Assembly: GCA_036397995.1 (NCBI GenBank)
Contig: DASWHX010000149.1
Span: 1-21,951 of the forward strand
DNA length: 21,951 bases
Direction of reading: 5' to 3'
Source of the DNA: DASWHX01 sp036397995
GTDB taxonomy: Bacteria > Bacteroidota > Bacteroidia > Cytophagales > Cyclobacteriaceae
The position numbers and the translations under genes are program-made. Each line of letters starts with the position of its first letter. The first letter of the stretch is position 1. Shown here one piece after another: positions 16,150 to 21,951 of this stretch. The notes below the pieces were generated by a model. It was not told the DNA's origin. It ran no database searches and saw nothing but the letters and a program-made list of their open reading frames with translations.

Positions 16150-16173
16150 AAGGCGACTTATGTCGTTTTTTTT
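16150..16173 (+). terminator. Intrinsic terminator between convergent genes
   Basis: AAGGCGAC (16150-16157), a TTAT loop and GTCGTTTT (16162-16169) form an 8-bp stem with two G-U pairs and a CGAC/GTCG core. A run of eight T (16166-16173) overlaps the 3' arm. It terminates the TPR gene ending at 16125; on the minus strand it lacks a good T-run. Confidence 0.6.
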
Positions 16174-16220
16174 CGCAAAAACAGGCACGTCTTTTAGTGC
16201 TTGAAGGTTTATTGATATTT

Positions 16221-17105
16221 TCAATTCTGAGGTTTCCACCTCTGCCAGACTTCATCAATATAAACCGTGTCAAGTCCCGTTTTATTGCCGGCCTTATCGC
16301 TGATGGGCCGGATAAAAGTACCCCTATGATACCATCTTTCATTTTCCATTTTAAAATTAAATGGAATTACCAGGCCCCGAAGTGCTTCTTCTACGGGATG
16401 ATGATATAAAAGTCTCTCAGTATACGTGTTGCCATCCACTATAAAAGTTCCGCCACCTTGAGCGTAAACCTCGTTGTCTTCCATATTGATTTGCACCCAA
16501 TTGAAATGAGTTGGAGTAACCAGCTTATAATATTTCATGAATGGAGGAAGTTCTATCCGGGTAGAATCATCTCTTTTTCTTTGACTCACTAATTCCCAGG
16601 TTCCTACCAAATCACTAACTTCCTCCGAGGCAGGTACTCTTTTCCACATTTCTTCAATCAACGAAGTATCTGTTCTGATAATTTCAACCATTTCAGGATC
16701 ATATTCGGTATTCTGAAAGTACCCCACGTGATGCCAATTTCCATTTACAAAATCAACGGTGAAAGGAATCGTCTGGCCCTGGATGCTGGAGCCTGTTGGG
16801 TAGAAATACATAATATCTTCTGTATAAGTAGTTCCATCATATTGATAAGTTCCTCCGCCCGTTCCATTTAATTCCTCGGTTTCAGTATTAAATGACAGCC
16901 AGGTAAAATGAGTAGGAGTCAGATGTTTCAAAAAAATGATCTTTGGATTCTGATCAACCCATGCTGTATCGCTTATGTCAGAATCTACATAACTTACTCT
17001 TTCCCAGGTTCCAACTAAACTTTCGGGGTTCAATTCCTGCTTCACCTGTTCCTGGGCTCCGCATGCGGCCAGAAAAATCGAAAAAAAGCAAATATGTCTT
17101 TTCAT
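16221..17105 (-). CDS. Lipoprotein with two tandem lipocalin-like (DUF4488-type) domains
   Basis: The true start is the ATG at 17105, which gives MKRHICFFSIFLAAC with lipobox Cys15 and a 294-residue protein. The longer open frame upstream adds 38 residues without a signal and is rejected. The mature part is two copies of one domain, at about 30-157 and 166-290. Each begins LVGTWE, passes through (L/V)TPTHF(T/N)W, GGGT(Y/F) and DG(T/N)TYTE, and ends in (E/D)E(M/V)W(K/Q)R. GTW at the start and THFxW with GGGTY are typical of small DUF4488/lipocalin-like beta-barrel proteins of Bacteroidota, which are usually single-domain. The ligand is unknown. It is divergent from the oxidoreductase operon, across 154 nt. 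Confidence 0.8.
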   Translation of the reverse strand: MKRHICFFSIFLAACGAQEQVKQELNPESLVGTWERVSYVDSDISDTAWVDQNPKIIFLKHLTPTHFTWLSFNTETEELNGTGGGTYQYDGTTYTEDIMYFYPTGSSIQGQTIPFTVDFVNGNWHHVGYFQNTEYDPEMVEIIRTDTSLIEEMWKRVPASEEVSDLVGTWELVSQRKRDDSTRIELPPFMKYYKLVTPTHFNWVQINMEDNEVYAQGGGTFIVDGNTYTERLLYHHPVEEALRGLVIPFNFKMENERWYHRGTFIRPISDKAGNKTGLDTVYIDEVWQRWKPQN

Positions 17106-17259
17106 AGCGATTGTTGTTTTGGTAAGTTTAGTCCTTATAATATAGTGTTTTTGAATGACCTTGTCAAGAATGAAAATCATTATAAAATCATATCCAGAAT
17201 CTGGAAACTTAAAGCACAATGATTATCTTTTGTCTCAAATAATCTAATTGAACATAATT
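17106..17259. promoter_or_regulatory. Divergent promoter region with 13-bp dyad
   Basis: This 154-nt gap separates the lipoprotein (minus) from the oxidoreductase operon (plus). The dyad TCCAGAATCTGGA (17193-17205) has 5-bp perfect arms around AAT. A plus-strand -7-like TATCTTTTG (17224-17232) has one extra base relative to TAnnTTTG and lies 19 nt after the dyad, so the dyad could be an operator. No minus-strand promoter is clear. Confidence 0.35.
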
Positions 17260-18423
17260 ATGGGAGACAAGCTTGGCATGGGAATGGTGGGAGGAGGAAT
17301 TGATTCTTTCATTGGTGAAGTTCACAGAATGGCCGCCAGGCTTGATAACCAGATCGAATTGATTTGTGGAGCATTAAGCAGCACTGGAGAACGGTCCCTT
17401 CAATCTGGAAAAATACTTGGATTAAATCCTGAAAGGATATATAGATCTTACCATGAAATGATTAATAAAGAGGTAACAGCCAATTATATTCCATCTATGG
17501 CTTTTGTTTCTATTGTAACTCCTAATCATCTTCATTATCAGCCGGCGAGATTAGCGTTAGAAAGCGGCTTTCATGTAATGGTAGATAAACCATTGACACA
17601 TTCAGTGGAAGAAGCCTATAACTTACGGCAAGTAGTTAAAGCAACAGGAAAACTTTTCGGGATTACTTATACGTATGCCGGTTATCCAATGGTGAAGGAG
17701 GCGCGGTATCTGATTAGCAATGATACTTTTGGGAAAATCAGAAAAGTGAATGTCGATTATCCGCAAGGATGGCTGACACGAAATATAGAAAGCGAGAAAC
17801 AAAAGCAGGCAAGCTGGCGTGTAGACCCGGCTAAATCCGGAAAAGGAGGAGCTATGGGTGACATTGGTACGCATGTGGAAAATATTATCCATTATACAAC
17901 CGGACTTGAAATTGAAGAACTATGCGCGGATCTAAGCTCCCGGTACAATCGCAAGTTAGATGATGATGCTTCCATATTACTTAGGTTTACTAATGGCGCC
18001 AGTGGCTCTGTCAGGGCGAGCCAGGTTTTGAGTGGTGAAGAAAATAGTTTAAAAATTTCAGTATATGGTGAAAACGGTTCATTGGAATGGTCGCATACAG
18101 ATCCAAATTCCTTGATCTTAAAATGGATCGACAAGCCAACCCAAGTGTATAAAGCCGGAGCGGAGAAGAGCTACTTATCCAGGGCTGCAAAGAATAATAT
18201 GCGATTGCCTTCTGGTCATCCGGAAGGGTTTATTGAGGCCTTCGCAAATATTTACCGGAATTTTGCATACGCGATCAAGTCTGTAGAAGCGGGCAAATCG
18301 CCGGATTTGGAAAATTTTGATTTCCCGGGAATCGAAGACGGTTTGAGAGGAATGGTATTTATTGAAACGGTCGTTGCCTCATCGAATGCTGGATGCAAGT
18401 GGAAAAAATTTGAAATAAAATAA
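17260..18423 (+). CDS. Gfo/Idh/MocA-family NAD(P)-dependent oxidoreductase
   Basis: From the ATG at 17260 (preferred over a TTG at 17248) the protein has 387 residues. It has an N-terminal Rossmann fold with GMGMVGGG at 5-12, a VDKPL motif with Lys110, and the C-terminal alpha/beta domain with GGAMGDIGTH, whose Asp201 and His205 are the usual catalytic pair. Members oxidise or reduce sugars and their derivatives, often at C3. There is no signal peptide, so it acts in the cytoplasm. It is followed with no gap (TAAATG) by a sugar-isomerase-like protein and then a DUF1080 lipoprotein. That context suggests C3 oxidation of a glycoside or reduction of a 3-keto sugar. The substrate is not determinable here. 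Confidence 0.88.
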   Translation: MGDKLGMGMVGGGIDSFIGEVHRMAARLDNQIELICGALSSTGERSLQSGKILGLNPERIYRSYHEMINKEVTANYIPSMAFVSIVTPNHLHYQPARLALESGFHVMVDKPLTHSVEEAYNLRQVVKATGKLFGITYTYAGYPMVKEARYLISNDTFGKIRKVNVDYPQGWLTRNIESEKQKQASWRVDPAKSGKGGAMGDIGTHVENIIHYTTGLEIEELCADLSSRYNRKLDDDASILLRFTNGASGSVRASQVLSGEENSLKISVYGENGSLEWSHTDPNSLILKWIDKPTQVYKAGAEKSYLSRAAKNNMRLPSGHPEGFIEAFANIYRNFAYAIKSVEAGKSPDLENFDFPGIEDGLRGMVFIETVVASSNAGCKWKKFEIK

Positions 18424-19479
18424 ATGAACACAATTAAAGGACCAGCCTTATTCCTGGCTCAATTTATGGGCGACAAAAATCCCTTTAATAGCCTTGCAAC
18501 CATATGCAAATGGGCTGCCGGGATAGGATTTAAAGGCGTACAAATACCGAGCTGGGATTCCAGATGTATTGACCTCACTAAAGCTTCAGAGAGTAAGGAT
18601 TACTGTGACGAATTAAAAGGTACAGTGGAAAATGAGGGGCTGGTAATCACCGAATTATCAACCCATTTGCAAGGTCAACTTATTGCTGTTCACCCTGCTT
18701 ATGATCTTCAATTTGATGCTTTTGCACCCGATGGAGTTAAAGGAAATCCTGCCGGGCGCACCGAATGGGCAACTGATCAACTTAAAAAAGCAGCTTCCGC
18801 AAGCCGCAATTTGGGAATAAATGTTCATGCAACATTTTCCGGAGCCTTATTATGGCCGATGGTTTATCCCTGGCCTCAAAGAACTCCCGGCCTCGTGCGA
18901 GATGGGTTTGAAGAATTAGCCCGGAGATGGAAACCAATCCTGAATTATTTTGATAAGTATGACGTAGATGTTTGTTATGAAGTCCACCCTAATGAGGATA
19001 TCCATGATGGGATAACCTTTGAACTTTTTCGGGAATGTTGCGGCGATCATCCGAGAGTTAATATTCTCTACGATCCCAGTCATTTTGTTTTGCAGCAACT
19101 TGATTATTTACAGTATATAGATTTTTATCATCAGTTTATTAAGATATTTCATGTTAAGGATGCAGAATTCAATCCAACGGGAAAGTCGGGAGTATATGGA
19201 GGTTATCAGGAATGGATTGACAGGCCAGGCAGGTTTCGTTCCGTTGGCGATGGTCAGGTAGATTTTAAGAGTATTTTTAGTAAATTAACCCGGTATAGCT
19301 ACAAGGGATGGGCTGTTTTGGAGTGGGAATGCTGTATCAAGCATCCTGAAGATGGTGCCAAAGAAGGGGCCAAATTTATTAAAGATCATATAATAAGAGT
19401 TACTGAAAAATCTTTTGATGATTTTGCGGGTTCAAAGAGTGATAAATCAATTAATAAAAAACTGCTTGGCTTAAAATGA
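18424..19479 (+). CDS. Xylose-isomerase-like TIM-barrel sugar isomerase/epimerase
   Basis: The 351-residue protein belongs to the AP endonuclease family 2 / xylose-isomerase-like TIM barrels. The expected metal ligands fall at Glu186 (YEVHPNED), Asp217 (YDPSHF), His243 (FHVKDAEF) and Glu300 (LEWECC). A conserved active-site-type segment, HATFSGALLWP, is near residue 140. There is no signal peptide. Related proteins act as keto-sugar epimerases or isomerases, or as lyases that split 3-keto glycosides by elimination. It starts directly at the stop of the oxidoreductase gene and overlaps the DUF1080 gene by 4 nt. The last 25 residues are a Lys/Ser-rich tail beyond the barrel. The exact reaction is unknown. 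Confidence 0.87.
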   Translation: MNTIKGPALFLAQFMGDKNPFNSLATICKWAAGIGFKGVQIPSWDSRCIDLTKASESKDYCDELKGTVENEGLVITELSTHLQGQLIAVHPAYDLQFDAFAPDGVKGNPAGRTEWATDQLKKAASASRNLGINVHATFSGALLWPMVYPWPQRTPGLVRDGFEELARRWKPILNYFDKYDVDVCYEVHPNEDIHDGITFELFRECCGDHPRVNILYDPSHFVLQQLDYLQYIDFYHQFIKIFHVKDAEFNPTGKSGVYGGYQEWIDRPGRFRSVGDGQVDFKSIFSKLTRYSYKGWAVLEWECCIKHPEDGAKEGAKFIKDHIIRVTEKSFDDFAGSKSDKSINKKLLGLK

Positions 19480-20189
19480 AAAAAATCTACTTAGTCGCAT
19501 TATTATGCCCATTGTCCATAATGGCATGTACCAGTAAAAATAGTGAATATGCTGTTGAAGGTCCTGAAGAGTGGACTGTTTTGTTTGATGGCTCCAACCT
19601 GGATCAATGGCGGGGTTTCAAGAAGGATCATGTTCCATCAGTTTGGTATATTGAAGACAGCGTACTTATTTGTATGGATTCTGAAATGCGAAATGCTGAA
19701 GAAGCCGAAACCGGAGATATTATGACCAGGGAAAAATTTCAAAATTTTGAATTATCTCTTGAATGGAAAATTAGCACAGGAGGGAACAGTGGCATCTTAT
19801 ATTTTGTGCAGGAGACTGATTCAAGTAATTACTCCTATTACACAGGTCCTGAAATGCAAGTGCTTGATAATGAAATGGCCGGTGATAACCTGGAAAAGCA
19901 CATGGCCGGAGATTTATACGACTTGATTAGTTGCAGCAAAATTTCGGTAAAACCGGTTGGTGAGTGGAATTCTGTTAGGATTGTGGCAGATGGCAGCCAC
20001 GTTGAGCATTGGCTCAATGGGGTAAAGGTGATAGATTATGATCTGCAGTCTGTTGAAATGGATTCGCTAATGAAAAATAGCAAATGGGCTAATTATCCGG
20101 AGTTCGGACTTACGACCTCAGGCCATATTGCCTTACAGGATCACGGTAACAGGGTTTGGTTTCGAAATGTTAAAATCAGATCGCTTTAA
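19476..20189 (+). CDS. DUF1080 (3-keto-disaccharide hydrolase family) lipoprotein
   Basis: The 237-residue protein has a lipoprotein signal ending SIMAC, with Cys18. The mature part is one DUF1080 (PF06439) concanavalin-like beta-sandwich with all the usual landmarks: LFDGSNLDQWRG (36-47), GNSGILYF (103-110), GPEMQVLDN (124-132), GHIALQDHG (216-224) and VWFRNVKIRSL (227-237). The family is now linked to hydrolysis or elimination of 3-keto glycosides. The lipid anchor places it in the periplasm or outer membrane, whereas its two partner genes encode cytoplasmic proteins. The start overlaps the previous stop by 4 nt. The stop overlaps the stop of the convergent PD40 gene, leaving no room for a separate terminator. 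Confidence 0.88.
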   Translation: MKKIYLVALLCPLSIMACTSKNSEYAVEGPEEWTVLFDGSNLDQWRGFKKDHVPSVWYIEDSVLICMDSEMRNAEEAETGDIMTREKFQNFELSLEWKISTGGNSGILYFVQETDSSNYSYYTGPEMQVLDNEMAGDNLEKHMAGDLYDLISCSKISVKPVGEWNSVRIVADGSHVEHWLNGVKVIDYDLQSVEMDSLMKNSKWANYPEFGLTTSGHIALQDHGNRVWFRNVKIRSL

Positions 20190-21085
20190 TTCTTAACCAA
20201 CTCTTCAAGGTCTTCTCCGGCCAGCAAAATGGACGTTTTTGATGACTTCATTTCCATTATATTGATGGTTATTCTGTCTTTGTCTGCAGTATTAATGAAA
20301 AAAAGTTTTGATCCGTCTCTTGAAAAGACGGCATAGAAAGATTTTATTCCCAAAATCGGCTGGTTCTTGCTTCCATCTAGTGAGATAGTGTGAATTTCAT
20401 CCGGGTCGGCTGCAAAAACGACAGATTTCTCATCACGCCATGATGGATAATAAGAATGACTATCGTTATTTGTAATGTTACGTACTTTTTCACCATTTGA
20501 ATTCATTACATAAATTTGATCTTTGCCATCCCCCTTTTCAAAATAATAAACTATATCATTTCCGAAAGGTGACCATTTTGGATTATAGCTTTTATGCTCT
20601 CCACTAAAAGTTAACTGTCGGTGATTGGTGCCGTCCTTGTTACAAATAAAAATTTCAATCGTTCCGGTTTGGTTACTGTTATAAACAATTTGCTGCCCAT
20701 CCGGTGACCATGAACCACCAAAATTTCTATGCTCATTATCTGTGAGCTGAAATTCATTTCCTGAATCTAAATCACGAACAAAGATATTTTGAGATTCTCC
20801 GGTGCGTTTTTCAAAAATAATACTATTCCCATCAGGTGAATAAGATGCATACAATCCACCCGTTGATATTTCAATTAAACTTTTGTCAGCAAGGTTATAC
20901 TGAAGAACAACCCAGTTTTCCGGTTTAAAATTAGACCAGTCTGATTTTACACTAATTGCGGAAAAGATTATTTTATCTCCTGCAGGTGAGCATTCCAGGC
21001 TTCCAAAGATAATCCGGTTTTCATCCTGACCGTAAATGAGGTTAACTGCTAAAAATAACCATCCGGTTATGAATATCTTTTTCAT
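20186..21085 (-). CDS. Secreted PD40/TolB-like beta-propeller protein
   Basis: The 299-residue protein starts with a signal peptide (about 1-19, ending LIYGQDE). It contains repeated PD40 (WD40-like) blades: YASYSPDGNSIIFEK, GSWSPDGQQIVYNS, PKWSPFGNDIVYYF, PSWRDEKSVVFAA and FSRDGSKLFFIN, six blades or slightly fewer. This resembles the TolB propeller, but there is no N-terminal TolB domain and no Tol-Pal genes nearby, so it is not called TolB. Such propellers bind proteins or ligands in the periplasm. The ATG at 21085 follows a good promoter. The gene is convergent with the DUF1080 gene and shares 4 bp with it at the stops. Confidence 0.85.
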   Translation of the reverse strand: MKKIFITGWLFLAVNLIYGQDENRIIFGSLECSPAGDKIIFSAISVKSDWSNFKPENWVVLQYNLADKSLIEISTGGLYASYSPDGNSIIFEKRTGESQNIFVRDLDSGNEFQLTDNEHRNFGGSWSPDGQQIVYNSNQTGTIEIFICNKDGTNHRQLTFSGEHKSYNPKWSPFGNDIVYYFEKGDGKDQIYVMNSNGEKVRNITNNDSHSYYPSWRDEKSVVFAADPDEIHTISLDGSKNQPILGIKSFYAVFSRDGSKLFFINTADKDRITINIMEMKSSKTSILLAGEDLEELVKN

Positions 21086-21112
21086 ATGACAGAGCTTATA
21101 AAAAGTATATAC

Positions 21113-21144
21113 GCAAATCTAAAGATTAAGATTTGTTCTTTAAA
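21113..21144 (-). promoter_or_regulatory. Strong Bacteroidota-type promoter for the PD40 gene
   Basis: On the minus strand, TTTA (21144-21141) is followed by exactly 19 nt and then TAGATTTGC (21121-21113), a perfect -7 element. Transcription would start at about 21108, 23 nt before the ATG at 21085. The PD40 gene is therefore probably transcribed separately from the upstream reductase gene. Confidence 0.65.
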
Positions 21145-21153
21145 TATACCTTA

Positions 21154-21927
21154 TCAGGTAACAAAAGGAATAACCGCCCTTCTTTCCACCGGATAGTCCG
21201 GGAATTGTTCCTTATACCAACGGTGATGATTTTTAGACCTTGGAATTAGATTCACAAAAGTCCATATCGAAAATGAAAAAGCCGGCAAAGACCAGGTTAA
21301 AATGGCGAAGCCAAACCACTCCAGGATTTCGCCAAAATGATTAGGGCATGAAACGTATTCAAACAGACCGCCATAGGGAATTTTATATCCATCCGAACTG
21401 TTTCTTCTTATTCGGATCAGTTGATTGTCAGCTGTCCAGTTAATGGCAAGTCCGGCAATAAAGAAAAACAAACCTATAAGGAATCTGCCATCATAATACC
21501 AGTGAGATTCATAGAAGGGCGAGAGAAATCCAAAATAGTATCCATTAAAAAATCCATTAATGCAATTGAATATAATCGCAGAGGCAACGATAGCAACCGG
21601 AATTTTTTTTCCGCTGGTTTTGGTTCTTAAGGGAAAAACCAATGCTCTGTTTACATAATGAAACACCCACAGGAACATAAAAAAATCCATGGGCAGGTTT
21701 TTTTCACCATTACCGATAATGTATAAAGCGGGGGCAACGATCAGGGCAGGTAGTTCCATTAGAATCCATCCAATCTTATTATCAATAAGCGGCCCCCATT
21801 TGCTGGTGGTATGTCGGCCGTAGGGTTGGGTTTTCCTTCTCAGAAACGGGTAGGAGAGAAGGGCAATTAGAATCCAGCCTGTCAATAGGTAATAATACGT
21901 TTGCTTTTCCAAAAAAAAAGAGGTCAT
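21154..21927 (-). CDS. Steroid 5-alpha-reductase family (DUF1295-like) membrane protein
   Basis: The 257-residue multi-pass membrane protein matches the 3-oxo-5-alpha-steroid 4-dehydrogenase family. Conserved residues are Glu58 in MELPA and Tyr91 in HYVNR, which correspond by motif to the active-site Glu and Tyr of the human enzyme SRD5A2. The C-terminal NADPH region has SCPNHFGEILEWFGF (193-207) and ends VERRAVIPF. In the family the enzyme reduces a C=C bond conjugated to a carbonyl in steroids or polyprenol-like substrates; the bacterial substrate is not known. The ATG at 21927 is the only start that keeps the first helix (about 11-29). It lies in the 3' arm of a perfect hairpin followed by nine U, so read-through is needed to express it from upstream. 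Confidence 0.87.
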   Translation of the reverse strand: MTSFFLEKQTYYYLLTGWILIALLSYPFLRRKTQPYGRHTTSKWGPLIDNKIGWILMELPALIVAPALYIIGNGEKNLPMDFFMFLWVFHYVNRALVFPLRTKTSGKKIPVAIVASAIIFNCINGFFNGYYFGFLSPFYESHWYYDGRFLIGLFFFIAGLAINWTADNQLIRIRRNSSDGYKIPYGGLFEYVSCPNHFGEILEWFGFAILTWSLPAFSFSIWTFVNLIPRSKNHHRWYKEQFPDYPVERRAVIPFVT

Positions 21928-21940
21928 TGGTTATGACCTC
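21911..21940 (-). terminator. Intrinsic terminator overlapping the reductase start codon
   Basis: On the minus strand, GAGGTCAT (21940-21933), a 5-nt loop AACCA and ATGACCTC (21927-21920) form a perfect 8-bp stem, extendable by two G-U pairs. Nine T residues (21919-21911) follow at once. This is a textbook Rho-independent terminator for a gene beyond the right edge. Its 3' arm is also the first three codons (M-T-S) of the reductase. Confidence 0.75.
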
Positions 21941-21951
21941 CCGTTAGGTTT

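Noticed and set aside
17106..17219. N-terminal extension of the two-domain lipoprotein
   Set aside because: The extra 38 residues have no signal features; the internal Met at 17105 gives a perfect lipoprotein signal.
20186..21085. Calling the PD40 protein TolB
   Set aside because: It lacks the N-terminal TolB domain and there are no tolQRA or pal genes nearby.
1..21951. CRISPR arrays, tRNA genes, rRNA genes, prophage or defence islands
   Set aside because: No regularly spaced repeats, cloverleaf-like segments or hallmark genes were seen; the only defence-related item is the dead toxin-antitoxin pair.

Overview
The window reads as a chromosomal segment of a Bacteroidota bacterium, most likely of the Cytophagales or a neighbouring order. 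This is inferred from the gene families (a DUF5686 outer-membrane protein, a Bacteroidota-type TPR protein, a lipoprotein DUF1080 protein), from A/T-rich start regions without Shine-Dalgarno sites, and from several matches to the Bacteroidota promoter pattern (TTTG, about 19 nt, TAnnTTTG). No species is named because no sequence search was possible. There are no rRNA or tRNA genes, CRISPR arrays, prophage genes or transposases.

Region 1 (1-1554) is an eroded accessory stretch. On the minus strand lie the N-terminal part of a small lipoprotein that runs off the left edge and a C-terminal scrap of a membrane protein that resembles the sterol desaturase/AGMO family. On the plus strand lies a decayed MNT-HEPN (MntA/HepT-type) toxin-antitoxin pair: both genes are frameshifted and the HEPN gene has lost its catalytic half. 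A four-helix membrane protein of unknown function follows.

Region 2 (1856-7833) is a tight operon: parE, parC, a TrmH-type SPOUT rRNA/tRNA methyltransferase and a SanA-like DUF218 protein, with junctions of +1, -1 and -4 nt. A DUF5686 outer-membrane barrel (7909-10461) and a TPR lipoprotein (10501-11481) follow. The lipoprotein overlaps thrS by 8 nt.

Region 3 (11474-14690) is the conserved translation block thrS - infC - rpmI - rplT. infC begins with an ATT codon behind a perfect AGGAGG, and a conventional start call would lose about 37 residues. A perfect 14-bp palindrome sits between rpmI and rplT, and a GC-rich hairpin follows rplT. A secreted TPR protein (14824-16125) ends at a terminator in front of a convergent lipoprotein made of two tandem copies of one lipocalin-like domain (16221-17105, minus).

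Region 4 (17260-20189) is the most metabolically suggestive part: a three-gene operon of a Gfo/Idh/MocA oxidoreductase, a xylose-isomerase-like TIM-barrel protein and a DUF1080 (3-keto-disaccharide hydrolase family) lipoprotein. Together they are a candidate oxidation-based pathway for cleaving a glycoside through a 3-keto sugar. Region 5 (20186-21927, minus) holds a PD40/TolB-like beta-propeller with a very good promoter, and a steroid 5-alpha-reductase-family membrane protein whose start codon lies inside a textbook intrinsic terminator.

I found no clearly new multi-gene system. The items best worth following are the 3-keto-sugar trio, the terminator over a start codon, the ATT-initiated infC, and the toxin-antitoxin fossil.
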